From Methanolacinia petrolearia DSM 11571 (GTDB lineage Archaea; Halobacteriota; Methanomicrobia; Methanomicrobiales; Methanomicrobiaceae), in contig NC_014507.1 in NCBI RefSeq assembly GCF_000147875.1, forward strand, positions 2,046,001 through 2,110,000: a DNA stretch of 64,000 nt, read 5' to 3'. The notes beneath the pieces are model-generated. The model ran no database searches. It worked only from the letters and a program-made list of their open reading frames with translations, and was not told where the DNA came from. Below, in pieces: positions 24,275-33,051 of this stretch (position 1 is its first letter; each line of letters begins with the position of its first letter). The position numbers and the translations under genes were made by a program.

Positions 24275-25656
24275 TGGTTTCTATGAACGACTCCACAAGA
24301 AGACTGATAATGATGCTGACCATAATTTTTGCAGGGACAGCAGTAACATTTCTTGAATTAAGCCCAATTCTCGTATTCCTGATATCCATTATAATCGGGG
24401 TAGTGATGCTCTTCGGGCTTAATATCTTATCATTTGAGGAACTGAAAGAGGATATTTTATCATTCAGAGAAAGACTCAATCAACCCATATCCCTTAAAAA
24501 ATCCAAAGCCGATAAAAAAACCGGAGATTTGAAAACTACTCCTAATGAAAAGAAGGAAACTGATTCAAAAAGCAATAAAGATAAGAAAAAAAGAGAGATT
24601 CCTTTCTCCGGCCTTATTGAAAAACTGCCATTTAAAAAAGAGAAGAAGGAAAAATCCCAAGGAACCCCGGAGAAACCATCGCTATTCTCAGGACTGTTTT
24701 CCAAAATAAAATCAAAAGACGGCAAGGATGATAAAACCAAGAAAATTGATGAACTGCTTGATAAAACAATAAACGAACCGATAGTCGGGCCTGGTAAAAC
24801 AGAAGATTCTGCCGTAGCGGCGGCTGAAGTAGGTGAGGAGGATTTTTCAGATTTCGACGATCTGGATCTGGGACTTGAAGATGAAGATTCGGATTTCGAT
24901 TTTGAAAGCGCCGGAGAGATCGAAGAACCTAAAGGCAACGGTGCTTCGGCTGCTGCAGGCATGGAAGAGGAGATCCCTGATTCGGCAATCGCTGAAATCC
25001 TTGCCAAGGAAGGTATAGAATTTGATCTCGAATCAGATGAAGAATTCCCTGAACTCTCCGGGGATGAAGATAGCGCAGAACCGGGTCAGGAAAGCAGCAG
25101 GAAGGGACTGAGCGATCTCGACGAACTTGACAGTGATGTTTCAGGACTTGATCTTGAAGACGAAGAGCTGGATGAATTTGATCAGATTGATCTCGACGAA
25201 ATAGAGCCCGAAGAGGAGCTGGATCTTGAAGAGGAAGAAGATGACTCGATAGAGATCGGTGATTCCGAGGAAGAAACTCAGGAAGTAGTAGTCGCTCCCC
25301 CGGAAGAATCGGACGATCTCTTTGCAGCACCACCCAAGGAATGGTCGCAAACCAAACAGGGTACGGGTTCTGAAGAAATACCTGTCGACGAACCATTATC
25401 ACTCTCCTTTGGCAGCGGAGGTGGCGGACTGGATGATGATGATCTCTTCGCAATGCTCAAGGCCGATACGAAAAAAGCGGTTGTCGTCCAGGAACTCAGT
25501 CTTGTCAGGGATTTAAAGGATACTAATGTAAATAGCACAGAACTGGTAGATGAACTGCAATCTGTATTATATGGTCTGGGAGTAAAGGTTGAAAAGATTG
25601 ATGGTGAAGGAAATGCAAAACCTGAACATATAAATGAAGATGAATCCGGGGTTTGA
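24274..25656 (+). CDS. Membrane-anchored acidic protein between arlJ and cheF, unknown function
   Basis: The 460-residue protein has a pair of N-terminal membrane helices (about residues 10-50), a lysine-rich segment (about 66-150), a long Asp/Glu-rich low-complexity region (about 185-345), and a C-terminal segment with DDDDLFAMLKAD (about 385-400) and a predicted helical domain to the end (VVVQELSLVRDLKD onwards). No family is recognised. The start overlaps the arlJ stop by one base and cheF follows 3 bases after its end, so it belongs to the arl-che operon. Its position and topology would suit a tether between the archaellum base and the cytosolic taxis machinery (inference). Confidence 0.75.
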   Translation: MVSMNDSTRRLIMMLTIIFAGTAVTFLELSPILVFLISIIIGVVMLFGLNILSFEELKEDILSFRERLNQPISLKKSKADKKTGDLKTTPNEKKETDSKSNKDKKKREIPFSGLIEKLPFKKEKKEKSQGTPEKPSLFSGLFSKIKSKDGKDDKTKKIDELLDKTINEPIVGPGKTEDSAVAAAEVGEEDFSDFDDLDLGLEDEDSDFDFESAGEIEEPKGNGASAAAGMEEEIPDSAIAEILAKEGIEFDLESDEEFPELSGDEDSAEPGQESSRKGLSDLDELDSDVSGLDLEDEELDEFDQIDLDEIEPEEELDLEEEEDDSIEIGDSEEETQEVVVAPPEESDDLFAAPPKEWSQTKQGTGSEEIPVDEPLSLSFGSGGGGLDDDDLFAMLKADTKKAVVVQELSLVRDLKDTNVNSTELVDELQSVLYGLGVKVEKIDGEGNAKPEHINEDESGV

Positions 25657-25659
25657 ATA

Positions 25660-26469
25660 ATGACAGAGACTACTTTGAAACAGGTCCCTGTAAAGATAGA
25701 ATATGGCGGGAAATGGATCTCTACAAAAATCGGAGTGAACGAAGAAAAAATATTATTCCCTGAGCCTATATCTGCAGAAATAAAAATTAAGACGATAGAC
25801 GACCTTGAAGAAAAAAAGAATATTATTACGATAAGTACGAAAAAAGGAGAATCCTACAAGATTGCATCCATTCCAAAAGTGCTCCAGATATTAAAAAAGA
25901 CAATAATCATGGGATGTTCGGCATACAGGCTCATGGCATATTTTATGTCGCCTGCGATAAGAGGCGGTGTCATGGTAAGCAATGCCTCTTGGGAGAAAGG
26001 TGCAATTGCGGTTTTAAAAACAGGGATCTGGTTTGTGAGCAAGAACAAGCAGATCTGCATACCTCTTGATGAAGTAACAGGAATTGAACTGACAAAAAGA
26101 GAAGTGCAGGGCAAAGACAATGATGTTGTGCAGATAGTAAATATTGAAAACGAAGAAGTTGTTACGAGTTTCGTTCTCTGCCCCCTTACAACTCTCCAGA
26201 TCCTGTTCAACTACCTGAAAGATGCCACGAAAGGTACCGAGGTAAGTGCAGGCGATGTGGATGATGTTTCTGCTCAGGTTGCAATGCTTGTATATTCAGG
26301 TATGGACTCCCATGCAATTGAAAAGATGGTGAATATTTCTCATAAGGAGATTGAGAAGATATACGACAAACTCATCAAGCAGGGCCTTGTGGAAGTCGTT
26401 ATGACAAGGCGTGAGGTCAAACTTACTACAAAGGGTGTAAGATTTGTAAATGAGGCAGTAAAGACATAA
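25660..26469 (+). CDS. cheF: Archaeal taxis adaptor CheF (DUF439)
   Basis: The 269-residue cytosolic protein has PH-like beta-rich halves and a C-terminal winged-helix-like region (about residues 205-265, HKEIEKIYDKLIKQGLVEV). CheF links phosphorylated CheY to the ArlC/D/E proteins of the archaellum motor, so chemosensory signals change rotation. The position between the archaellum genes and cheY fits that role. A T-rich stretch follows the stop codon, and a gap of about 100 bases precedes cheY. Confidence 0.85.
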   Translation: MTETTLKQVPVKIEYGGKWISTKIGVNEEKILFPEPISAEIKIKTIDDLEEKKNIITISTKKGESYKIASIPKVLQILKKTIIMGCSAYRLMAYFMSPAIRGGVMVSNASWEKGAIAVLKTGIWFVSKNKQICIPLDEVTGIELTKREVQGKDNDVVQIVNIENEEVVTSFVLCPLTTLQILFNYLKDATKGTEVSAGDVDDVSAQVAMLVYSGMDSHAIEKMVNISHKEIEKIYDKLIKQGLVEVVMTRREVKLTTKGVRFVNEAVKT

Positions 26470-26570
26470 ATGTTTGCTTCAATCTCTTTTTTTGAAATAT
26501 TTTTCCGATATAACCATGCATTTTTCGATAGTCTTAATAGCGGTTGTAGAAGAACTTATATTGATTCATA

Positions 26571-26933
26571 ATGGGAAGGATTTTAGTTGTAGATGATACC
26601 ATGTTCATGAGAACACTATTGAAAAATATCCTCTTTTCAGGCTCTCATGATATCGTCGGTGAAGCTGAGAATGGAGAAGAGGCTGTTGAAAAATACAAGA
26701 GCCTTAAACCTGATCTCGTCACGATGGACGTTGTAATGCCGAAGATGAACGGCATCGAAGCTTTAAAAGCAATAATGGCTGAAGATCCTTCGGCCAAAGT
26801 AGTTATGTGCACCGCCGTGGGACAGGAACAGATGGTCAAACTTGCAATAAAATCCGGGGCAAAGGGCTATATCGTAAAACCTTTCCAGGCTCCAAAGGTA
26901 TTGGAAGAAGTGAACAACGTATTGAATTCATAA
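26571..26933 (+). CDS. cheY: Chemotaxis response regulator CheY
   Basis: This is a 120-residue single-domain receiver. Acidic residues D8 and D9, phosphoacceptor D53 (TMDVVMP), T81 and K103 (VKPF) are all present. CheY~P binds CheF and the archaellum switch. The gene stands about 100 bases after cheF, with AT-rich sequence upstream that could hold a separate promoter, and begins the cheYBACD run. Confidence 0.95.
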   Translation: MGRILVVDDTMFMRTLLKNILFSGSHDIVGEAENGEEAVEKYKSLKPDLVTMDVVMPKMNGIEALKAIMAEDPSAKVVMCTAVGQEQMVKLAIKSGAKGYIVKPFQAPKVLEEVNNVLNS

Positions 26934-26949
26934 AAGCAATGACCGTTGT

Positions 26950-27972
26950 ATGATAAGAGTTCTTGTTATAGATGATTCCGTATTTATGCGGACGGTCCTT
27001 ACAGACCTGCTGGGCAGAGACCCTTCGATCGATGTAGTAGGTACGGCAGAGGATGGCAGAGATGCACTCAAAAAAATAGAGGGGCTGTCTCCGGACGTAA
27101 TCACACTAGATATCCAGATGCCGAACATGAACGGGATAGAAGTTTTGGAAGTACTCCAGTCCTTCGAAAATCCTCCGAAAATCCTTATGCTTTCGACCCT
27201 CACATCAAGAGATGCAGAACTGACCAAGAAAGGTCTGGATCTTGGTGCGGACGATTTTATGCTCAAACCGAAGAATCTCGGTAAAATCCGTGGAATCGAA
27301 CAGGAACTCATATCTAAAATCAAGCATCTGATAACAATCCCTTCCATAACGGAAAAACCAAGGATTATCCAAAGGCCTGCAGAAAACCTTGTCATGATAG
27401 GATCTTCAGCAGGCGGTCCCCCGATGCTTGACTCGGTTGTATCTTCTTTAAAAGAAGATCTCAATGCGGCGGTCGTGATAACCCAGCATATGCCCGCCGG
27501 CTTCACAGCATCACTTGCCGAAAGACTGAACAGGATTTCACCGCTTAAAGTCAAAGAGACGGAGAATGCCGAACTGCTTCAAATCGGATGCATATATGTT
27601 TCAAAAGGTGGTTTTCACACAATTATCTCAGCAAACCCCTTATCAAACGGAAAGATGGGCGGAAAAATCACCCATTCGAAAGCTCCTCCTGTCCATGCGG
27701 TCAGACCTGCTGTTGACAAAACATTCGCCTCAGGGGCTAAAGTATTCGGAAAAAAGACCATGGGAGTAATATTAAGCGGCATGGGAAGCGACGGAGGAGA
27801 AGGGATGGAATATATAAAAAATGCCGGCGGGCGAACGATAGTCGTTAAAGAGGAGGACTGCCTTGTCTACGGCATGGCAAGGTCTGCACTCGAAAGAAAC
27901 AGCGTTGACAAAGTATTGTCACTTAAATCAATTCCCAGGGATATTTCGAAATATATAGCGTCAATAGAGTGA
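26950..27972 (+). CDS. cheB: Chemotaxis methylesterase/deamidase CheB
   Basis: The 340-residue protein has an N-terminal receiver domain (D54 phosphoacceptor in TLDIQMP) and a C-terminal methylesterase domain with the triad S153 (GSSAGGPP), H180 (TQHMPAGF) and D281 (GMGSDGGEGM). CheB removes methyl groups from chemoreceptors for adaptation and can deamidate glutamines. It starts 16 bases after cheY and ends 4 bases before cheA. The matching methyltransferase gene cheR is not in this window. Confidence 0.95.
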   Translation: MIRVLVIDDSVFMRTVLTDLLGRDPSIDVVGTAEDGRDALKKIEGLSPDVITLDIQMPNMNGIEVLEVLQSFENPPKILMLSTLTSRDAELTKKGLDLGADDFMLKPKNLGKIRGIEQELISKIKHLITIPSITEKPRIIQRPAENLVMIGSSAGGPPMLDSVVSSLKEDLNAAVVITQHMPAGFTASLAERLNRISPLKVKETENAELLQIGCIYVSKGGFHTIISANPLSNGKMGGKITHSKAPPVHAVRPAVDKTFASGAKVFGKKTMGVILSGMGSDGGEGMEYIKNAGGRTIVVKEEDCLVYGMARSALERNSVDKVLSLKSIPRDISKYIASIE

Positions 27973-27976
27973 TTAC

Positions 27977-30322
27977 ATGACAGACGAGGACTCTTACAGA
28001 AAATTATTTGTTGCGGAATCATTGGAGAACCATGAGACCATAGTTAATAATATTCTGGTTTTGGAAGAGGGTTCAGACGACACAGCTATCGATGAGATCT
28101 TCCGTGCCGCCCATACCCTGAAAGGAATGTCGGCATCGATGGGATATATGCAGATGGAACGTCTCTGCCACAAAATGGAGGATGTATTCCACTGTATAAG
28201 AAGCGGGGAACTGGATATCTCCCCGGAACTGACTGATATACTCCTTGCCTGTACAGATCGCATAGAAGAGATGATCGACGATATCGAAGGCGGCGGAGAC
28301 AGTTCATCAATAAATGAAGACGATCTCGTTGAAAAATTAAAGGAGTATGAAACTCAGGGGCAGCAGGAGGATACATCCATCCCGGCGGTCGATGAAATCT
28401 CCATCATAACTGAATGCGAAGATGGAGAAGAAGGGATGGAAGAAGAAACCTTGTCTGAAAATCCTGTAATACCAAAGATTCAAAGATATAAACTTACACT
28501 TGAGATCGATAAAGAATGCAATATGAAGGATGTCAGGGCCCTGATAGTCATCCAGAATCTTGAAGAGCTCGGACATATCATATCAAGCGAGCCTTCAGCC
28601 GAGGAGATCGACAACGGATCAATAGGAGAAGACCTCGAGATAATTATAGAAAGCGATTCAGGGGAAGAGGCTCTTATTAGCGCATCGCAGATTACCGATA
28701 TAAAGAATGTTGAAATATTGCCGGTGGGAGAGGATGTCTCTGAAAAGATCCCTGAATATAAACTGAAAATATTCATAGAGCCGGAATGCAACATGAAGGA
28801 TGTCAGGGCAATGATTGTCCTGCAGAACCTTGAAAAACTGGGACAGATAATTCATACAATCCCCTCAATAGATGAGATCGATTCAGGCGAAATTGATGAT
28901 GCATTTGAAGTTATTATCTCCAGCGAATCTCCGGAATCACAGATTTTGACCAGTTCCAGGGGAACGGAGATCAAAGAAGTCAGGATCGAGCCGTATATAC
29001 AGGATACCCAGGCCAGGAAAGAGACCCAACCAGAAGAATCTGCAAAAGAAACAGACACCAAAGGTAAAATTCAGACTGAAGACACGAGCTATGCAAAGGA
29101 TAGCGCCTCCAAATCGGATGAGCCTGCAAAAAAAGACGATACGGATTCCAAGAACCGGGAAAAATCCAGGGACAACAACAAAAAGAAAGAGGTCAAAAAC
29201 CTCAGGGTTGATATCTCACGCCTGGACCAGATGATGAACCTTGTCGAGGATCTCGTCATCAATGGCGGCCGCCTGAAACAGATTGCAAAAGAGCACCAGA
29301 TAAAAGATATGGACGAGGCGCTGAACATGGTCAGCAGATCGATCTCCGATCTGCAGAACCTGATGATGTACATCAGGATGATCCCGCTCAACCATATCTT
29401 CAACCGTTTCCCAAGAGTCGTAAGGGATGTGGCTCATCATGATAAGAAGGAGGTCGAATTTATAATGACCGGAGGGGAGACTGAACTGGACAGGAGTGTC
29501 ATCGACGGTCTGGGAGATCCACTCCTTCACCTGATAAGAAACGGTGTTAATCATGGTATCGAAACCCCGGATGTCAGAATCGCGGCAGGAAAGGATCCGA
29601 AAGGCACGCTCACACTGTCTGCCTATCGCGACCAGGGGAATGTGATTATCGAACTCTCAGATGACGGAAAGGGCATCAGCAGGGAAAAAGTCCTTAAAAA
29701 AGCTATAGAAAAAGGATTTATAACCGGAGAAGAGGCTGACAACCTTCCTGATGAAGAGGTCCCAAAATTCCTGTTCCTCCCCGGATTTTCCACTGCGGAA
29801 GAGATAACCGATATCAGTGGAAGGGGGGTTGGCCTGGACGTTGTAAAGAGTACGATCGAATCTCTGAAAGGCTCAATAAAAGTCAAATCTGTTGAAGGAC
29901 AGGGTTCTACCTTTACGCTAACCCTGCCTCCGACAATGGCGATTATTGAAGTGATGATGGTCAGGATCAACAATCGCAGATGCGCAATCCCGATCAATGT
30001 GGTCGTTGAAGTTGCCAAGATTAACTTAAAGGACATAAACAGGATCGGAAAAAGCGAGGCCATCCTGCTAAGAGACGAAGTACTCCAGCTTCACAGGCTT
30101 GATGAAATGTTCGGGAAAGCGCAGCCAAGCGGCATGATTGTTATTGTGCAGTACCAGGGTTCAAAATGCTGTATACCTGTTGACGTAGTCGAAGGACAGC
30201 AGGAGATCGTCGTCAAACCCGTAAGCAACATAATCGGAACATGTCCTGGAGTAGGAGGAGTAACTATACCCGGAGACGGAGATGTCATTCCTATACTTGA
30301 TGTCAACACAATGATAATTTAA
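27977..30322 (+). CDS. cheA: Chemotaxis histidine kinase CheA with two P2-like domains
   Basis: The 781-residue kinase has an Hpt domain with His46 (AAHTLKG), two tandem P2-like repeats (about residues 170-250 and 258-345, each with ECNMKDVRA and a leucine-rich segment), a Lys/Asp-rich linker, a dimerisation domain (about 410-475), an HATPase domain (RNGVNHGIE, DDGKGIS, GRGVGLDVV) and a C-terminal CheW-like domain. P2 domains dock CheY and CheB, so two copies may raise docking capacity. It is part of the cheYBACD operon. Confidence 0.95.
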   Translation: MTDEDSYRKLFVAESLENHETIVNNILVLEEGSDDTAIDEIFRAAHTLKGMSASMGYMQMERLCHKMEDVFHCIRSGELDISPELTDILLACTDRIEEMIDDIEGGGDSSSINEDDLVEKLKEYETQGQQEDTSIPAVDEISIITECEDGEEGMEEETLSENPVIPKIQRYKLTLEIDKECNMKDVRALIVIQNLEELGHIISSEPSAEEIDNGSIGEDLEIIIESDSGEEALISASQITDIKNVEILPVGEDVSEKIPEYKLKIFIEPECNMKDVRAMIVLQNLEKLGQIIHTIPSIDEIDSGEIDDAFEVIISSESPESQILTSSRGTEIKEVRIEPYIQDTQARKETQPEESAKETDTKGKIQTEDTSYAKDSASKSDEPAKKDDTDSKNREKSRDNNKKKEVKNLRVDISRLDQMMNLVEDLVINGGRLKQIAKEHQIKDMDEALNMVSRSISDLQNLMMYIRMIPLNHIFNRFPRVVRDVAHHDKKEVEFIMTGGETELDRSVIDGLGDPLLHLIRNGVNHGIETPDVRIAAGKDPKGTLTLSAYRDQGNVIIELSDDGKGISREKVLKKAIEKGFITGEEADNLPDEEVPKFLFLPGFSTAEEITDISGRGVGLDVVKSTIESLKGSIKVKSVEGQGSTFTLTLPPTMAIIEVMMVRINNRRCAIPINVVVEVAKINLKDINRIGKSEAILLRDEVLQLHRLDEMFGKAQPSGMIVIVQYQGSKCCIPVDVVEGQQEIVVKPVSNIIGTCPGVGGVTIPGDGDVIPILDVNTMII

Positions 30323-30337
30323 AACCGGAGAATTAAG

Positions 30338-30943
30338 ATGGAATTAACCGAAGCACAACTTGACGCAATGAAAGAGCTGGGAAATATCGGTGCATCGCAT
30401 GCAGCTACATCTCTGTCCACAATGCTCATGTCAGAGATCTATATGACCGTCCCTGAAGCGAAGGTCATAGATATTTCCGAGATCTCCGAACATTTCGGAG
30501 ATGAGATCGCAGCCCTGGTCGTATTTGAAATTCAGGGCGAGATAAGCCCGGGAGGATATGTCATCCTGCATATTCCAAAGGATTCCGCGATTAATCTTAC
30601 AAATACGATGCTTGGATCAACGGACTGCGACAGGGAGTTAAACGAGATGGACGAGAGCGCCCTTCTCGAAGTTGGAAACATTATGGTATCCCAGTTCCTC
30701 GATGCTACGGCATCGCTGTTGGGTGTTGTTATGCTGCCATCTCCTCCTGCTATTGCCATAGATATGTCTCATGCGGCCTTTGCCAGCATTGTCGCCCAGG
30801 TAGCTGTTGATATAAATGAGATAATCTTATTCAAAACCGAACTTACATCAAAAATGCATGATATTGAGAGTACTATTGTCATGCTTCCCGACGAAAATAC
30901 ACTAAATATAATCCTTTCACTGTTAGAAAAGATGATCTCGTAA
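30338..30943 (+). CDS. cheC: CheY phosphatase CheC
   Basis: The 201-residue protein of the CheC/CheX/FliY family has the two phosphatase motifs ELGNIGASHA (about residues 11-20) and EVGNIMVSQ (about 112-120). It dephosphorylates CheY~P and is stimulated by CheD in Bacillus and archaea. It sits directly between cheA and cheD, and its start is supported by a GGAG before the ATG. Confidence 0.93.
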   Translation: MELTEAQLDAMKELGNIGASHAATSLSTMLMSEIYMTVPEAKVIDISEISEHFGDEIAALVVFEIQGEISPGGYVILHIPKDSAINLTNTMLGSTDCDRELNEMDESALLEVGNIMVSQFLDATASLLGVVMLPSPPAIAIDMSHAAFASIVAQVAVDINEIILFKTELTSKMHDIESTIVMLPDENTLNIILSLLEKMIS

Positions 30944-30954
30944 TATTTTATTAA

Positions 30955-31461
30955 ATGGTCGAGAACACGATGGAAGAATCAAAAAAGCCTGAATTGAAGG
31001 GAATAAATATCGGAATTGGCGAACTGAAGGTAGGAGGTTTTGTAATGACTTCCATAGGCCTTGGATCGTGTATAGCTGTCGTTCTGCACGATAAAAAAAA
31101 GGCTGTAGGCGGCGTTGCTCATGTCATGCTCCCCAACAGCAATGACAAAAAAGACAGGCCGGGGAAATATGCAGATACGGCTGTTCCCGAATTACTTGGA
31201 GAGCTGATTGCCGAAGGAAGCAACAAGAGGGATATCATTGCAAAAATTGCAGGCGGATCAAGCATGTTCAGGCAGTTCAAGGGGAACCTTGATATTGGCG
31301 GAAGAAATATCGAAGCTGTTAAGGAAGCACTGAACATGAACAGAATTCCTCTGGAAGGTGAAGATACCGGAGGAAATGTCGGAAGATCAATTATGTACGA
31401 TCCGGGCCAGAGTGGTGTTATTGTAATCAGAAGGGCGGATGGTACATGTATAAATATCTGA
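30955..31461 (+). CDS. cheD: Chemoreceptor glutamine deamidase CheD
   Basis: The 168-residue protein has the CheD catalytic motif GLGSCIAVVLHD (Cys) and a downstream histidine in GGVAHVMLPNS. CheD deamidates receptor glutamines and interacts with CheC for adaptation. The start could be the ATG at 30955 or the one at 30970, as neither has a strong ribosome binding site. The 3' end overlaps the following propeller gene by 16 bases. Confidence 0.92.
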   Translation: MVENTMEESKKPELKGINIGIGELKVGGFVMTSIGLGSCIAVVLHDKKKAVGGVAHVMLPNSNDKKDRPGKYADTAVPELLGELIAEGSNKRDIIAKIAGGSSMFRQFKGNLDIGGRNIEAVKEALNMNRIPLEGEDTGGNVGRSIMYDPGQSGVIVIRRADGTCINI

Positions 31462-32534
31462 TTTTGCTTTTTCTTTCAGCTTTACTGGCATTTAACCCCG
31501 TATCGGCAGAACTTGTCCAGTTCTGGCCCGATTCAAACTCCATAAGTACTGCGGATGTCAGGGATATCTGCGACGGAACAAACGAAAGAATTATTTTCGC
31601 CACGTCAAACGGGATCTCGATATATGATAATGAAGAATGGAAGATTCTTCACGCTCTTCCCACGGACAAAAGAGGATATCTTGAAGGCATACCTCTGAAC
31701 GACTACGTTCTCCAGGCAGAATATGATTGCCTGAACAACCTGTGGATTGGATACAGCAATGGCATACAGATCTACAACGGTTATTCGAAACCGGTAACGA
31801 TCAGGCAGGTCGATGACGTTTTAGTGGACACTGCGATCAACAAATTAAAACGCCAGGGAAGGATAATATGGATTGCAACGGGGGATTCAGGTGTTTATTA
31901 TTATTTTAACGGCAGATTTGGATGGGTAAAACCCGGAGAAGAAACCGGTCTTCTCGGGAACCATATCAATGACATTGAGGTGGATTACGCAAACGATATC
32001 CTGTATATGGCATCCGCTTCAAAGGGTCAGTTTTCATATGACGGAGGTATAGAGGGGCTCGACAACATAACATTCAAACAGATAACCGATCCTCTCATTG
32101 CAAAAGATATGACGGAGATTGCTTCATATCCATACGGGGGTGTTGTATTCTTCAACAAAACCGATGCAGTTTACTATAACGAATTGTCAGGGGCAGAACA
32201 TATCTTCAACGTTAAAGATCTCTCAGGCGGTACAAATAAAATATATGACCTGGCAGTTACAAATGACGGCAAATATGTAATAGGAACCAACAACGGTATC
32301 TTCTGTTGGTATAAAGGCGAGGTCTGCAGGCACCTGACAAGATTTGACGGTCTGTCTGATTATAAAGTTGATAAGATATACATCGATGATTCCGGCAGAT
32401 GGTGGTTTTCAACAAAAGAGACCGTAGGTTACTACTATGAACCGAAGTTTACTGCCGTCTCTTCCATTGAGATCAATCCCGGTTCTTTCGGGCAGGATTC
32501 TACGATTATCAATAATGTTTTTTCGAGTGTCTGA
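31446..32534 (+). CDS. Exported beta-propeller protein at the end of the che operon
   Basis: The 362-residue protein has an N-terminal signal peptide (MYKYLILLFLSALLAFNPVSA) and repeated propeller blades typical of the two-component-regulator propeller (ligand-sensing) type, for example FATSNGISIYD, WIGYSNGIQIYNG, WIATGDSGVYYY and VIGTNNGIFCWYKG. It has no kinase domain and no second membrane helix, so it is probably an exported or envelope-bound sensor. The start lies inside cheD (16-base overlap), which indicates coupling to the taxis operon. A role as a ligand-binding partner of a receptor is possible (inference). Confidence 0.75.
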   Translation: MYKYLILLFLSALLAFNPVSAELVQFWPDSNSISTADVRDICDGTNERIIFATSNGISIYDNEEWKILHALPTDKRGYLEGIPLNDYVLQAEYDCLNNLWIGYSNGIQIYNGYSKPVTIRQVDDVLVDTAINKLKRQGRIIWIATGDSGVYYYFNGRFGWVKPGEETGLLGNHINDIEVDYANDILYMASASKGQFSYDGGIEGLDNITFKQITDPLIAKDMTEIASYPYGGVVFFNKTDAVYYNELSGAEHIFNVKDLSGGTNKIYDLAVTNDGKYVIGTNNGIFCWYKGEVCRHLTRFDGLSDYKVDKIYIDDSGRWWFSTKETVGYYYEPKFTAVSSIEINPGSFGQDSTIINNVFSSV

Positions 32535-32574
32535 AAAAAAGTCTTTATTACCCTGATTTCTTTTTCCATTGCCG

Positions 32575-32874
32575 TATTACTTACATACCTTACTTGGGCG
32601 ACCCCGTCACCGGCGGCCAGGTCCGCCGGACTGCCCCTACCCAGGGGCCTTACCTTAAGATAGCTCTCTCACGGCACGCTCAGGGGACCGGCAAGGGTCC
32701 CCTAAGCTGTTGAATTTGTTTTTATTCCTTCCGTACACACCATGAGTTTACCGCGTCCCGCCGCTCAGGGGATTCTTGTCTATCCCCTGTGCGGCCTATC
32801 ACAATTGAGAGGCCCCGAGGTCGGGGCCGATCCGCGAACCTGCTGTGCGGTTCGCGGCGAGGGGTTGTCAAAGA
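32575..32874. repeat. Structured repeat, family 1, copy 1
   Basis: This GC-rich element of about 300 bases is repeated at 50031-50340. It contains several hairpins: GGCGG/CCGCC near 32612, GGGGACC/GGTCCCC near 32683-32702, a CAGGGGA/TCCCCTG hairpin at 32766-32788 and CCGCGAACC/GGTTCGCGG at 32832-32857. Copies differ by base-pair-preserving changes. It lies between the ends of two convergent genes. No protein coding is evident; it may be a non-coding RNA, a terminator array or a mobile-element remnant. Confidence 0.75.
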
Positions 32875-33051
32875 TGTACTTTTGGATTATCTGTTTAGAG
32901 TTGTTTAATTCCCTCATAACGGCATACAAAGCTGGTGTCAAATGTTTATGAAACAAAGATTCTATTCGGAGTATCACAGACTGAAAAAAAGTTCAATATT
33001 CAATTATCGGTTTAAATAAAATTCAACTTTGAGAAAATTTCAGCAGGTTGT
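32875..33051. other. Intergenic remainder before the TPR-like gene
   Basis: AT-rich sequence without a gene. It contains GTTTATGAAACAAAG at 32944-32958, which is found again at 40054-40068 as part of a palindrome. Confidence 0.4.

Noticed and set aside
32742-32977. Short frames over the family 1 repeat
   Set aside because: They cross predicted hairpins, are not alike in the two repeat copies, and have no ribosome binding sites.
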